64,000 nt of DNA from Echinococcus granulosus (Eukaryota; Platyhelminthes; Cestoda; Cyclophyllidea; Taeniidae): assembly GCF_000524195.1 (NCBI RefSeq), contig NW_020170394.1:638333-702332 (forward strand). The letters are read 5' to 3'. How positions within the stretch are numbered: position 1 is the first letter of the stretch; each line of letters starts with the position of its first letter. The notes under the pieces were generated by a model. It did no database searches. It was not told the DNA's origin and was given only the letters and a program-made list of their open reading frames with translations. Below, one piece after another: positions 53,201 to 64,000 of the stretch. Made by a program: the position numbers and the translations under genes.

Positions 53201-56200
53201 TAGCCCGACTCTTAATGGACCGAAATCACCGTTTTTGCTAGCATTAAATCCAACCGAAGAGTTCGAACAATTCGATAATGGATAAAACGGTAGTAACTAA
53301 CTTGAGATCGGATGAAGGAGAAACTGACACCTGGAGCAAACGCAGAGGGAAGGTGGATGATCTCGTAGGGAGGGACTAGTTTACCCTTGGCTAAGATATC
53401 ATTCAGCCAGTAGATCGTCACCAATCGCTTCCGATCCCGGATGGCCTGGGAAGGTTAGGATCATTTCGTATACCCACAACTAGTCCACATGAACCCCAGT
53501 CAAAAGCATGGAATCCAGTTTCAGTAGCCAGATTGAACTATGATGATTTACTAAAAGATGAACCTTTAAACAAATTACTTGATAACATTAAGTAGAAATT
53601 CGGACAAGACTGCCACCGAAAATGTGATTTTCAAAATCAACCCATATTGCGAAGAAAAGTTATCAAGTGAAATGAAATAAGGTGTTTTTCATTAATTATA
53701 ACTACAAACAACAGAAAACTCGGCAAATTATTTTTTATGAACCAAATGGTACATCAATTCCCATGTGGGACATATCTGATCAAGATCTCGAACAATTTGA
53801 TGCATTTGATCCCAAGAACGGGCGTGAAGATAGAAAAAGTAATAAGGCACCCAAGGACTTTTCTCCTGACAGCAGGCCATTAATTCAACTCTGGCCTCCC
53901 TGTAACGAAGCAGTGTGGCAACCAGCCGCCTGTCGTGCATCTGTTCGGACAGACTGCACAGATCTCGAACCAAAAAGCGTTGAACAACTTTATGATTGGT
54001 TCGGTACAGTAGCTCAGGGCACTGAAACTTTTCTCGAATAAGGACGTTCTTGACTGCTCCAGAAAAGGTTAAAGCTTTATCCCCCACTGTAGGAGAAGGA
54101 CTAGAGGACGGAAAAGAGTTAGAGGAATCGTTCATTATGAGTATTTCTGTACTTGTTGTATTTACAGGACTCGGAGAATCCTCTAATTCACTGCCGCAAA
54201 GAAGACGTGCAGTATCAGTAACAGGAGAGGGCTCATCGGATACTTGTAACGACGTTGAACATGACTTACAGCTATCTAGTAATCGGAGTGGACTCGTAGT
54301 GGAATTGCCGATCGAGCGTGTGACAGTTTCTAGCTCAATTCCTACAGAGAACGACAGATAACCTAGGTCTGGAGATGTACGGCAGTGAAACGTTGGGCGA
54401 AAAAAAGCCAGTCCCATGGATGAAGCAAAAAAACAAGTGGAAATTGTAGTAATGAGATACAAATTTAAGCGCAGTACGAATTAAAAATTCAGCAATCAAT
54501 AAGATGAAGCGATGGTAAAAAGCACGTGACATCAGCTGGAAAGAAGGGACCTTGGTGGAGTTCTGACTTCATTAATTTCACGACAAATATAACACCAGTA
54601 TATATGTGTGCATACATATAAGGCAATGACTAAGTCCTATCCAGTTAAACGGTAGTTGGTACGAGGATGAGCTGGAAAATTTATGAAATTCATAAAGGGT
54701 AGTTGTAAAAGATACCAATTTTAAGGCATTTTAACAATCATGTGGTCAAATTATACTTAATTGGGTTCTTGAGAGGTAACCATGATGCGTACATTTAGAA
54801 TGCATACTAGAAACACGTAGTACCTGTTACCAATATAATAATGCGTTTCCAAATAAAAAATAGCAGCCATGGAACGAGTTCACGGGTACCTGATGGTAAA
54901 GATCCGGGTCTCCTAGTGTCCAATCCATGATGATGTGCGTAACTCGAGTAGGTTCGTAGGTTGTGACAACTTCCGCACCATAGGAGCGAATGATTTTTTT
55001 CCAGAGGGATTTGCGAGCCTCACCAAAGGATTGGTAGCCAACGATGAGCATAACACAGCCAATGAGGCAATCCTGCGCAGCTGTGGGACAGGAGTAGCCC
55101 ACGTGCCCGCGAAAGACGGGAAGTTGGAAGGCGGGAGGGATTGACGGAACAGACTGCTGTGCGGGCACTGGCTGCTGCATCCCCGTGGCAGTGGCAACCG
55201 CGGCAGCGTTCAGTTGCTGCTGCTGCTGTTGGGTTCGCAGAATAGAGGGGCTATAGCCACAGCCGACAGCCGCAGCAGAGGGTCGAGTGGGCAACATCCC
55301 CCCACTGCGGTAATGGGAGGACGGGGGCACCATGTGGCGCTGCTGCACCGCCGCAGCAGCCATCATGTGTCGAATCTGCGAGGTTGCGTTCACCGAGGCA
55401 CGGGCACTGGGAGCCAACGGCTGGGTGACAGCGGCATGGGCGCCCTGCACCGGGTGGCCTGCAGAAGACACCTGCTGGGGCTGCAGTAGCATCTGCCGCT
55501 GTTGAATAAAGTTGCCGCCTCCTTGTGGTATATGACCCTGAAGTTGACCTTTAAGCAATGTTTCACAAACGGGTCGTGAGAAAAATATTTAGTAAAGTTA
55601 TAAGCGTTCTGAAGGTGGCAGAATCCAATTAAGAGTAATGACAGCAATAGCAACAGATAAGCAAAAGAAGTACAGTCCGATCGAAAGTAAAGATGAATCA
55701 TATGAGCTTAAGGTTGGGTCAGTCAACAATATGCTTTCCCATTTGAAACTAAATGGGTTGATCGGTTGATTGTGAACTGTGAAAAGTTTAATTTGAATGA
55801 TTCTATGAGACGACCTGCTAATAGCAGTTTTTAACCATCTGTAAGGATAGTGGTTCAACTTTGGCTGCAAGCCCAAAAAATTGACAACAAAGCATTAGCA
55901 TTTGTAGATCTAATAATTCTTTTGGTAATATTAATTCCACAGGGCATTTAGCCTTTAAGTGTCGACGCCACTAGATTAAAATAGCATATCTACTCACTTT
56001 GCGAAACCATGCAATGCTGCTGAGTTGAAGCAACTTGGGCCGACGCCGACACGTGGGGTGACTGTACGATAATTCTGTGTTGCTGCTGCTGTGGTTGCGT
56101 CTGAGGTTGCGTTTGACCATAAAACTGCCCTTGTTGAATGGACACTGCTTGCTGAGACTGAGGATGCTGAGTCTGAATGATTGATGCCTGCGCACCTGCT

Positions 56201-59200
56201 ACACTCATTACGGATCTTGCGGCAGACACACCGATCACTGTCTGCTGCTGCTGCTGTGGTATTTGCTGACCCTGTACAACTGCCGGCTGAAGTCTTCCAC
56301 CAACAGGCTGCGTCTGATTCTGTTGTTGTGTGGAAGCTACGTCTGTAACAAACATATAAGAGGATCCAGAGAAAATTCAGCATATATATTTTCGTCAAAT
56401 GGTGTTTAGGCTTGCTGATACCATCAGCCATAGTCAGGACCACTAACTAGTTTCTCAATTTGTTCCTAACTGTTATGAATATAACATAGGGAATCTATGA
56501 CATAAACTCGTCTTTAGAATTGGTACCATCTTGTTCCACTAAATTAGTAGCACTCATGCAAACATTCGGACTTGACATAGAAACTGTTGATTATAACAGA
56601 AGACTCAATTGACAATCCAAAGTCCAGTGAAAGACGACGTTTCAAAGGAAGCCTGGATACCGATAATGGGAGAAAATCACATTTCATACATGCGACGCGT
56701 TCTTGTTGATTGCCAGTGGCAGAGCAGGGGTCTGTGGGAACGCCAGCAGTTGCCGGAGTCGTAGAGCTGTGATAGAGAATGGAGGAGGCAGAGCCATTGC
56801 TTGTCAAGGCTTGCTGTGCTTGGGTGTATACAGGCGACCCAACAATACTTGGAGGTCGAGGCGATGCACATTGGACCGCGGAACTGGAGCTCGCAACTGC
56901 TCGCATCTGCGCTCCACCGGCTCCGATGTACTGAGCATTCTGAAGGAGAACGGGACAAACTAGAAGCATAGCCACTAAATGCAGGAACATTAACAGCTAA
57001 CAAAATCTAAGCGCTTGCACTGAGTTCCTGAGCGGTTACGACCTGCTGTACCCCAACAGACGTCTGAATAATTATCTGCTGCTGCCCGAGTTGATGAGAG
57101 TGCTGTTGTGGATTAGATTTCACTTGTTGAGCCAGCTGTGCATACTGTTGTTGGCCCTGATGATTGGGAGGTAACGCCTGTCTTACAGTTTGAGCTGTAC
57201 GTGGCGGCTGGGGCCTAATGGTTGGTTGTTGCTGTTGTTGTTGTTGTTGAGTTTGCAAACCTGCCACTTGTATCTGCATTTGCCCTGATGTCTGCTTATA
57301 CTGCTGTGGTTGGGGCTGTCTACCCTGAATAAAGACAGGAGAGAGCACGCCACCACTGCCTGAGGGTGAAGGAACGCGTTTTTGTTGTTGCTGCTGCTGA
57401 TGTTGCAGTTGAATGAGCTGCTGCTGCTGCGGAGTTTGTCCTGGCTGCAAAAGCACTTGCTGCGTAGCAGTTGGAGGCAAGCCCTCCTTACTTGTGGAGC
57501 CCTCCAGAAGGGCCTGAACGTTCTCTGTTGTGGTTACAGTTTGTCCCAATTGAAGGTCCGGGGCTGAGGGTGCTCGAACAATAAAAGTGGCTGTTCTGGG
57601 CTGACCGGGTGTGGCCTGTGCACCCTGCAACAACAATGGAGACACCTGCACCTGCTGAGGTGTTCCGACGGAGGCCATCCTCCCCTTCTGAAACTGGTCT
57701 AAATTAAAATGAAAAACTGTGAAAGTGACGAATTCTGACATCACCAGAGAGTAAAAGCTGTACTAAACTGGAAAGCCCAAAGATGATTATTTTTAGCTTA
57801 CTCTGAGCGGCTATTAGAGCCTGTTGTTGATACTGCTGATGCTGCTGCTGTTGAAGCAGGAAGGCAGGAGTCTGTTGAATGGCACCATTTTGCTGCGAAG
57901 TGGATGGCATTCGCGGCGTGCCAGTCATTTGAGCTACTCCGGGATTAGCTGTTGCGACTAAAACAGTTGCTGTTGTAGAGTGTGGGAAGAGTTGAGTCGC
58001 TCCCCCAGAGGCATCCACAGTCACCGTTGTAAACTGTTGTGGCTGACCAAGCGAGGCGACTGGCGCGACTGCAATCTCCGCCAGCTCAGTGCGCTTTACA
58101 CTGCCTTTGGACGTCTTTTGACCTCCAGTGCCCGCCTTTGATATGGAGGTCCCAACCCCTGCGCCGCCAGCCTGACTGGCACCACGATTGGCTGGTGACT
58201 TAGGAGATTTGGGCTTCCTCTGTGTTCCACCAGTGGCTATGGGAGTAGAGCCTGTGGGCAGGAAAGTACCCGGCATCTGTCCATTTTCGCCACGATTTTG
58301 CGAGTTGTCCTACATAGGGAGGGGAAGGGAATGTTCACGATTCACATTTGGTACATACGCTTCATGAGATGGAACTCACTTTATTCCAATTGGCCTGCTG
58401 ACTGAGTATATTCTTAACATTTTGCATGACAATAGCATGCTTCTGCTCTTCGTTCAAGCCCTGTTCACTGGGGTGTTTATTGACTTTACTCTTGCCTGAA
58501 CTTTTAGCCGGTTTCGGCTCAGGGGCGTGATGAAGCTGTTGGTGAAAAGTAGTTGACACTTGAGGCTGTGAGACAACAGGTAAACTGCCAGAAGCAAATC
58601 CGACCAAGCCTTTAGAAAAGTGGAAAAGGCCAATAACAAACAATAAGCGTTTAGTTAGTTGCAACTAATTTGTCACATGAACATACCGGTATTTGTGGAT
58701 ATTATTCGAGATGCCAAATTACCAGAAGCGTTTTCTAACGAAGTGCTAATGGCAGGCTGAAAAAAAGGAACAATTTTATCCGTTTTAATTCAGTTACTGA
58801 AACCATTTAATAGAGAGAACATTCCAGACATGATACAACGAAGAAAGCAGGGGTCTGCGGACATACCTGTATGCCGAAAACATGGCGAACTGCTTCGGGG
58901 GAAATGTGGTAATATTCCTACCGTTGGGAATGGAATTAGGGCTAGGACTATCAGTGCCAAACACTAATGTGAACCAGCCAGTTTATGACAAAATGTTGGT
59001 TTATTCGAAGGATACGGACTTACGACTGATGTTCCAATTCCTCCTATTTGCGGGGCCAAATTTTGCGATGACTGCTCAACAAACTGGACGGGAGCTACCG
59101 CTGGCTTTGGCATAATTGGAGGCTTTGGAAGAGTAAGCTTTATTAGAAGCTCGACGTTGTATTTTTCGCAGTCAAGCAACTCCTGAGCCCTTACACACTC

Positions 59201-60348
59201 AATAACCCAATCCGGCGACACCATCTTGACATTAGGAAAGTGTGTTTTGCAACGCTCATATAAGAACTAAAAGAGACGTTATTAACCATATCACAACCAA
59301 CGCCTGATGCTCGACCTATAATGAGGTGAGTTGTTTTTGTATCAATAACAGTTCTGCAATGAGCCCCACGAATAATGAGATGAGATGTTAATGTTACAAC
59401 ATCCTTGAGTGAGACCTATAGATTGCAATTGTGCAATATGAAAGAAAAAAGAGGGTACCTCTGATATAACAGCCGTAACGCCTTTAAATGTCTTGGTAAA
59501 ATTGGGATGAAATGGCAGGAATCTAAGCAACCAATAAAAACAACGATAAGGACCTACGGTAGAAAGGAGTTTTTGGAGAGGGAGTGGCGAACCCACTGAG
59601 ACTAAACGAACAATAACGTTAAAACCAAGACTGACAGTCACGACAGGAACAGCGTAAAGGTCCTCAGCCTCCCCCACTTCACCCGCTTCCCCATTATCGC
59701 TTATTGCAAACTTGACACTGTCTGAGAGGATTGGATGCTTCAGAGCACCAAGAGCTTTCAAATCACCGACGATCTAAGCAAAGTAAGTCCTTGTGTGCAT
59801 CAGGTTATCAAAATAACTATAGAAAATGAGTTCAAATCACTTAGTAATCAAAATAAATTCTTTCATAATCAGAGCTGTGCGGTTGTCAATCATATTTATG
59901 AATAAAGAGCTGCTAGTATTCTAATAAAGGTAATGGAAAAGCCGAAAATTTTGAAGATGCACCCAGCCAAATAGTGACAAATGGAGCATAAGAGCACAAA
60001 CGAAGTAAGATAGTGGTGCAAAGATTATAAATATTTAAGAAAAATCGGCTTCATAAAAACAAAAATGGAGAATGAGCAGCAAAGTAATGTGGGTCGTGCT
60101 CAGGTAAACTTAGGAATGTTAACAGAAAAAGGCCAATACGTTAAAAAAACTTCATGAGAAACCTCACGAAAAATAGTGAGGAGCAATTTTGTAAGCAATT
60201 CAACGAACGGCTCACGATAAGATCCACTCATAGCATAGGATGACACAAAACGATACCAGCAACCGTATACAACCAAGGTGTAACCAACCTTATCATCGTC
60301 ACTGTCTATGAGATAATATCGTATGGCCGAAAATACGCTAGAGGCCAT
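47292..60348 (-). CDS. PAXIP1: PAX-interacting protein 1 (PTIP), six BRCT domains
   Basis: PTIP is a nuclear scaffold for the MLL3/4 histone methyltransferases and for 53BP1-dependent repair. Exons: 60348-60289, 59773-59636, 59601-59558, 59522-59459, 59415-59302, 59266-59024, 58917-58867, 58756-58687, 58609-58380, 58309-57802, 57698-57043, 56939-56690, 56342-55998, 55548-54890, 53445-53302, 52941-52820, 52481-52288, 51818-51775, 50981-50857, 50495-50138, 49796-49127, 48513-48193 and 48115-47292. Phases agree throughout, giving about 2,077 residues (human 1,069). BRCT1-2 come first (VSPDWVIECV closes BRCT2). A very long Gln/Pro/Ser/Thr-rich linker follows, then BRCT3 (DRKRLVTIYWLNDIL), BRCT4 (VISITGFDG ... 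WGIPCVNLRWLQDIYLG), a charged coiled segment (LRQEEAEEEAAAALRRQQQ), BRCT5 (LVFTGVDTE ... GCPIVTAKWIQACL) and BRCT6 (HHEEFILSGVLRQELDFDSY). Some 250 residues follow the usual end. The donors after exon 11 and near the stop are the least certain. Confidence 0.94.
53728..54417 (-). CDS. Intronless 229-codon reading frame nested in a PAXIP1 intron
   Basis: An uninterrupted frame from ATG (54415-54417) to a stop lies on the same strand as PAXIP1 inside the intron between exons 55548-54890 and 53445-53302. It is not a PAXIP1 exon, because BRCT3 reads continuously across that junction in phase 0. The first half is Ser/Thr/Pro-rich with short acidic patches; the second half looks folded and helical, with RTNHKVVQRFLVRDLCSL, ATLLRYREARVELMACCQ and RDLDQICPTWELMYHLV. 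I do not recognise the family. It could be a nested gene, a retrocopy, or a chance frame; a frame this long is unlikely by chance in AT-rich intron sequence. Confidence 0.5.
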   Translation of the reverse strand: MGLAFFRPTFHCRTSPDLGYLSFSVGIELETVTRSIGNSTTSPLRLLDSCKSCSTSLQVSDEPSPVTDTARLLCGSELEDSPSPVNTTSTEILIMNDSSNSFPSSSPSPTVGDKALTFSGAVKNVLIREKFQCPELLYRTNHKVVQRFLVRDLCSLSEQMHDRRLVATLLRYREARVELMACCQEKSPWVPYYFFYLHARSWDQMHQIVRDLDQICPTWELMYHLVHKK

Positions 60349-61584
60349 GACCGCAGCAAACACACTAGTTGACAAGTAGATGCCCTGTACAAGGCGCCAG
60401 GATAAAGAACAACTAAAAGAAACTGACAGTGGCTGAAAGAAGTTAGTAATCTGTCCAAAGTCATACGTTTTATTAAAAATATGGCTGTAGCAATTTCTTT
60501 GCAAAGAATAAACAAAAGCTGAACCCAGTGTAGAAAATATTTGGTTATAAATTTTGCTGTCATTGAAGGTCGGTCTTGAATCTAATACCTTGACAAGCTA
60601 GCCAAGCCACATACCCAACGCCCTAAAGTTAAACCAATTATTCACTACGCAATTAATACAATGCCAGATCCGTTTGAAGGGTTTCCAATATAAATAATTG
60701 ACTTAATTGGCTCTGAATCCTTATTTGCTTGCCCTAAAAGTGATTTGCGGGTTTCTCCATGTTTGTGTTTTTAAGTTTACTTACAACACCAAAAGAAATG
60801 TCGCATATCTTTCTATGGAGTTTTCGTGTGTTTTTTTTTTTAATTCACTGATTTCATTTTAAGGGTAACCCTATCAAACGGGTTACGTTTAACCAATCTG
60901 GCCGGTTGGCTGGCACTGGGTTGTCACGTTTCTACTGTGTGATGTAATGGGATGTAAAGGATTGATAACTTGCCCTCACAAAGACAAAATGTTGGTTTTA
61001 GATGTGCTTTTTGTCCTCATCCCCCGAATTTTAAACCACCGAAGACGTGAGCGCAAAATTTCCTGGACGCAAATGGGCAGCCTAATTGTAACTTGGATAT
61101 TGGCTCACTGGACACCTACTTTTCATTGATTAATTTAAGTGCTGACTAGTTTATGAGATTTAACATTATTGGATGCTATACACACTTGCATGTTGAATCT
61201 GTGGTTGGCCCATGGTTTTGAGTAGTTTTGTTTCCTGTCTGTGTGATTTACTATATGATGCTTCGCTACCTACTGGTGCCATTTTTAGAACAAATTACAT
61301 TTGTTCCTTTTGAATTGCAGAGATTTCGACCCCTTTTTGTTGTACTTATAGTTTCTTGTTGTGTGGAGAAATCACACGTTTCTTTCATTTCTCTGTATGG
61401 TTTCCGTTAAAAACGAAGCTTATAGTTTTCTTTCTGTATATAGGTGGTGTTTAATGTAGCTTGAAGCCTTTCTAACGACTTAGTTTAGAAGTATTCCTAG
61501 CGATGATATAACTTAAGTGTCTAGCACGTAGTGCACTTGGTAACCTGGACACATTATTTTGTATACAATTATTCTTATTTTAGC
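60349..61584. promoter_or_regulatory. Shared intergenic region of the divergent PAXIP1 and DYNC2H1 genes
   Basis: About 1.2 kb between two start codons that face away from each other. It includes a short poly-T run near 60830 and no recognisable gene. The last bases before the DYNC2H1 start form a splice-acceptor-like TTATTTTAG. Confidence 0.4.
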
Positions 61585-64000
61585 ATGGAACTCTTCGATC
61601 CATGCAAAAAGTTCATTGCAAAGACTTTAGAATTGTGCTTCAACCTAGATGACTCGGATACCGGAGTGGTGTATTCAAACTCAAATGTTGAAACTTTTTT
61701 GAGCTCTAGCAGTGTTAAACTCCTCTTTGTGACACTTTCAAAACGAAATGAAATCTTATTTTGGCTTGAGGTAAATGGATTTAATCTTTATTACTGACGT
61801 CTCGTGGAGGTTCCGAATTTAGAACAGTTTAAATTGGCGTATGCATTTGTGAAAATCATTCCTGAACAAATAACAGAAGAGAATATTCATTCAGTAATCC
61901 TGACGGTCTCTGTGCAGGGTTCTGCATCTCAAAGCTTTTACAACATTATCGACAACTTGTATGCGCCATTGTTAATGAAGGTGCGATGGGTTCGGTACAT
62001 GACTGTGTAACTACCTTGTTAGTGTGAGGGGAAGACTATTAACCAATATCCACTCCTCCAAACTGCACTCAACGATTTGATCATTGGACTATCTAATATC
62101 TCCAAATTACATTCATCTAGTGAAGATGAGGAAAACTTAGTCACTGGCGAGTCATTTTTATCAAACTATGTTATGAAAGGACTTGTTCTGCCTACGTGTA
62201 TTTCGTCGCTACAACTGTTTTCAAAAGTATTGAATTCATATGCGAATTACGCTTGAAATAAGAAGTGTTATTTTTTTCTGAGTATTGCTTATAGCCATTT
62301 AAGCTTGTAATTAAACAGTGATTTAATTTAATGCCTATTTGGGGTCGTCAATGGAGTGAACGCAAAACTAGATTGACATTTACTTTACAGGACTGGGGAT
62401 TTAGTCGTGTATTTGTGCATATGAAATTGCGCTATAATTAATTGATTTCCTGTCGCACTACAGTTATATTTGACATAGCTGCAGAAGCTGAGTACTGGCA
62501 GGCAAAATCGAGATCGGTGCAAGTAAAACACACTAGGGATCGGCAGAGTGCCGAAACAATTTACAGACACCTCAAACCCGCGGCCGACGCTACCCAAAGA
62601 CTCCAGCTCCAATGTGCCTCAGGATCCCAGTGGGAGGGGTCTGGAGATTCATTTGGCTTTCTCAGACTCTTCACAGAGACCCTGGAATCAACTGTACTTG
62701 ACAGTCTTGATGACGTTTGGCGGCTTAACGAAGAATCTGCCTTTACACCCTACCCGGAGCCTCGAATGCGTTCCCTCATAGAAGCAATCACAGGATGGAT
62801 TTGCCGAACCCTTGTTGCGTATATGGGTGCTCCGAACGATGATTCAGAGGTCTCAGTAGTTTGGAGCAGGCCATTCAAGCAGGTTAGCCATTAATTACTC
62901 ATAAATTTTTGGTGGTGATTCGAAGATTTGTACACCTTCCAAACCCTCACACGTCCACCTTGGTAATTTGCAAGTTTTCTGTAGTAATGAGAACGCTTAC
63001 CTTACGAAGAATACACTACAGTTTTGTCACGATCGAGAGAAGGTGTAAATTTTAGGCTCACTGTTTACCCTCTCTGCGCGTTAGGAGAGCTTTATGTGGT
63101 ATAGAGCAAAGTTTGAGTTAATATTAATATAGTAGGTAGTTTAATGTAGGTTCCAGTTTCACAAAAGCCTAAACCTCTATAACGCTACTCCGTTGGGCTC
63201 TGTGTAGTTTTTGTTCTGCTAAAATTGGAAGGGCCTACCGAACTCTAAACAAATTTGCTATCTCCATCATCGAACTAGAAGTGAAACGGTCATTTAAATG
63301 ATTGGAAGGATATAAAGACACAGAACTGTATTTTTCTCCCTTATGTCACTTTTAAGTCTTAATTCCTTCTAAGGTGCAATTGCAACTGGAACTTGCCATT
63401 CAACTGAGCAAAAAGTGGGAGAAGTCGTGTCAGTTTTTCATTTGCCATTTATGGGCCTGTGAGGACTCCCATCGATGGGAGGGTGAGCTGCCTTCCTTCA
63501 CCTACTTTCAAAACTTCAGGAAGCGTTTGAAGGAAGTATGTGATAAATGAAGGCTTCTTGTGACCACTTCCTGATGCACGGTATTTTTTATGACTCAGAA
63601 ATAGGTTTGGCCTTTTTTGTGTATCCTATTTCATTCGATTGGTTGGGCGGTCATTTTTTCCGTTCACTGTAGACAGCTTTCCGTGCTTGCGTCATTTTTA
63701 CTTTTTGCATTATCATTGGTAATTTTCGAGTTAATCCGCAAGCCCAAAAGCTGATGGATGTGTTAAGTACAACTAATTCACATAGAACAAGTTTATGTTC
63801 CAAAAATTCAGCTGTATGCACCTAAACACTGGCAAAATCAACTTTAAAAGCAAGTTTTTTCTCAGGTGCTGGAGATTCGGTGCGTTTATGCCAAACTGGA
63901 GAAGGTATTGAATCCTCAAGAACGTGAGCGTCTAGGATTAGCACAAGAATTAGATGAATTTCTGCGTAAAAGTCTGCTCACCTCCTCGACGAAACCTAGC
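61585..64000 (+). CDS. DYNC2H1: Cytoplasmic dynein 2 heavy chain 1, 5' part (runs off the window)
   Basis: DYNC2H1 is the motor subunit of the retrograde intraflagellar-transport dynein in cilia. Exons seen are 61585-61770, 61810-61980, 62023-62197, 62479-62882, 63374-63535 and 63866 to the edge; all phases agree and encode the first 411 residues of a protein normally over 4,000 long. The N-terminal tail matches the family in order: IIPEQITEENIH, YNIIDNLYAPLLMK, GLVLPTSAEAEYW, LESTVLDSLDDVWRLNEES, YPEPRMRSLIEAITG, FQNFRKRLKE and VLEIRCVYAKLEK. The motor domain lies outside the window. Introns 1 and 2 are only 39 and 42 bases. The chosen ATG is preceded by TTATTTTAGC, so the mRNA 5' end may be made by trans-splicing or by a 5' UTR intron. 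Confidence 0.94.

Noticed and set aside
59267..59286. An apparent 20-base intron in PAXIP1 starting at GTTAAT.
   Set aside because: Using the GTTGGT donor 15 bases earlier gives a 35-base intron and a better match to BRCT2 (HLIIGRASG followed by FLYERCK).

Overview
The window is eukaryotic nuclear DNA, AT-rich, with multi-exon genes, GT-AG introns and no bacterial features. Many introns are only 30 to 45 bases long and others run from about 70 bases to almost 2 kb. Together with LTR-like short repeats and the divergence of the proteins from vertebrate orthologues, this suggests a flatworm, most likely a tapeworm. That assignment is inference. No protein was compared by computer, and exon boundaries were placed by hand from splice sites, reading-frame phase and recalled family sequence.

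Layout from left to right. Positions 1-2784 hold only the 3' end of the first gene. A guanylate kinase gene (GUK1 type) lies on the minus strand from 9609 to 2785. Positions 9610-23161 are a 13.5 kb stretch without a recognisable gene, carrying three copies of an LTR-like repeat (one intact, two decayed) and a TG-rich microsatellite. An AMFR/gp78 E3 ubiquitin ligase (minus, 26604-23162) lies head to head with DDRGK1/UFBP1 (plus, 28322-29818). A Fused-type kinase, STK36, fills 41252-30492 on the minus strand. A lysosomal Pro-X carboxypeptidase of family S28 (PRCP) occupies 42948-46141 on the plus strand. A six-BRCT PAXIP1/PTIP gene occupies 60348-47292 on the minus strand and encloses an unexplained intronless 229-codon reading frame. 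The 5' part of the ciliary dynein-2 heavy chain DYNC2H1 runs from 61585 off the right edge.

AMFR and DDRGK1 are both ER-membrane components of protein quality control (ubiquitin/ERAD and UFM1 conjugation) and share one intergenic region. STK36 and DYNC2H1 are both cilium genes. PAXIP1 is a nuclear DNA-damage and histone-methylation scaffold. Three gene pairs are divergent (AMFR/DDRGK1, STK36/PRCP, PAXIP1/DYNC2H1) and two are convergent (DDRGK1/STK36, PRCP/PAXIP1).

The points most worth a second look are: a phase-neutral pair of exons that could give the guanylate kinase a membrane anchor; a gp78 that keeps a G2BR-like helix but ends before any p97-binding motif; the 198-bp TGTA...TACA repeat family; the nested reading frame inside PAXIP1; and the ultra-short introns.
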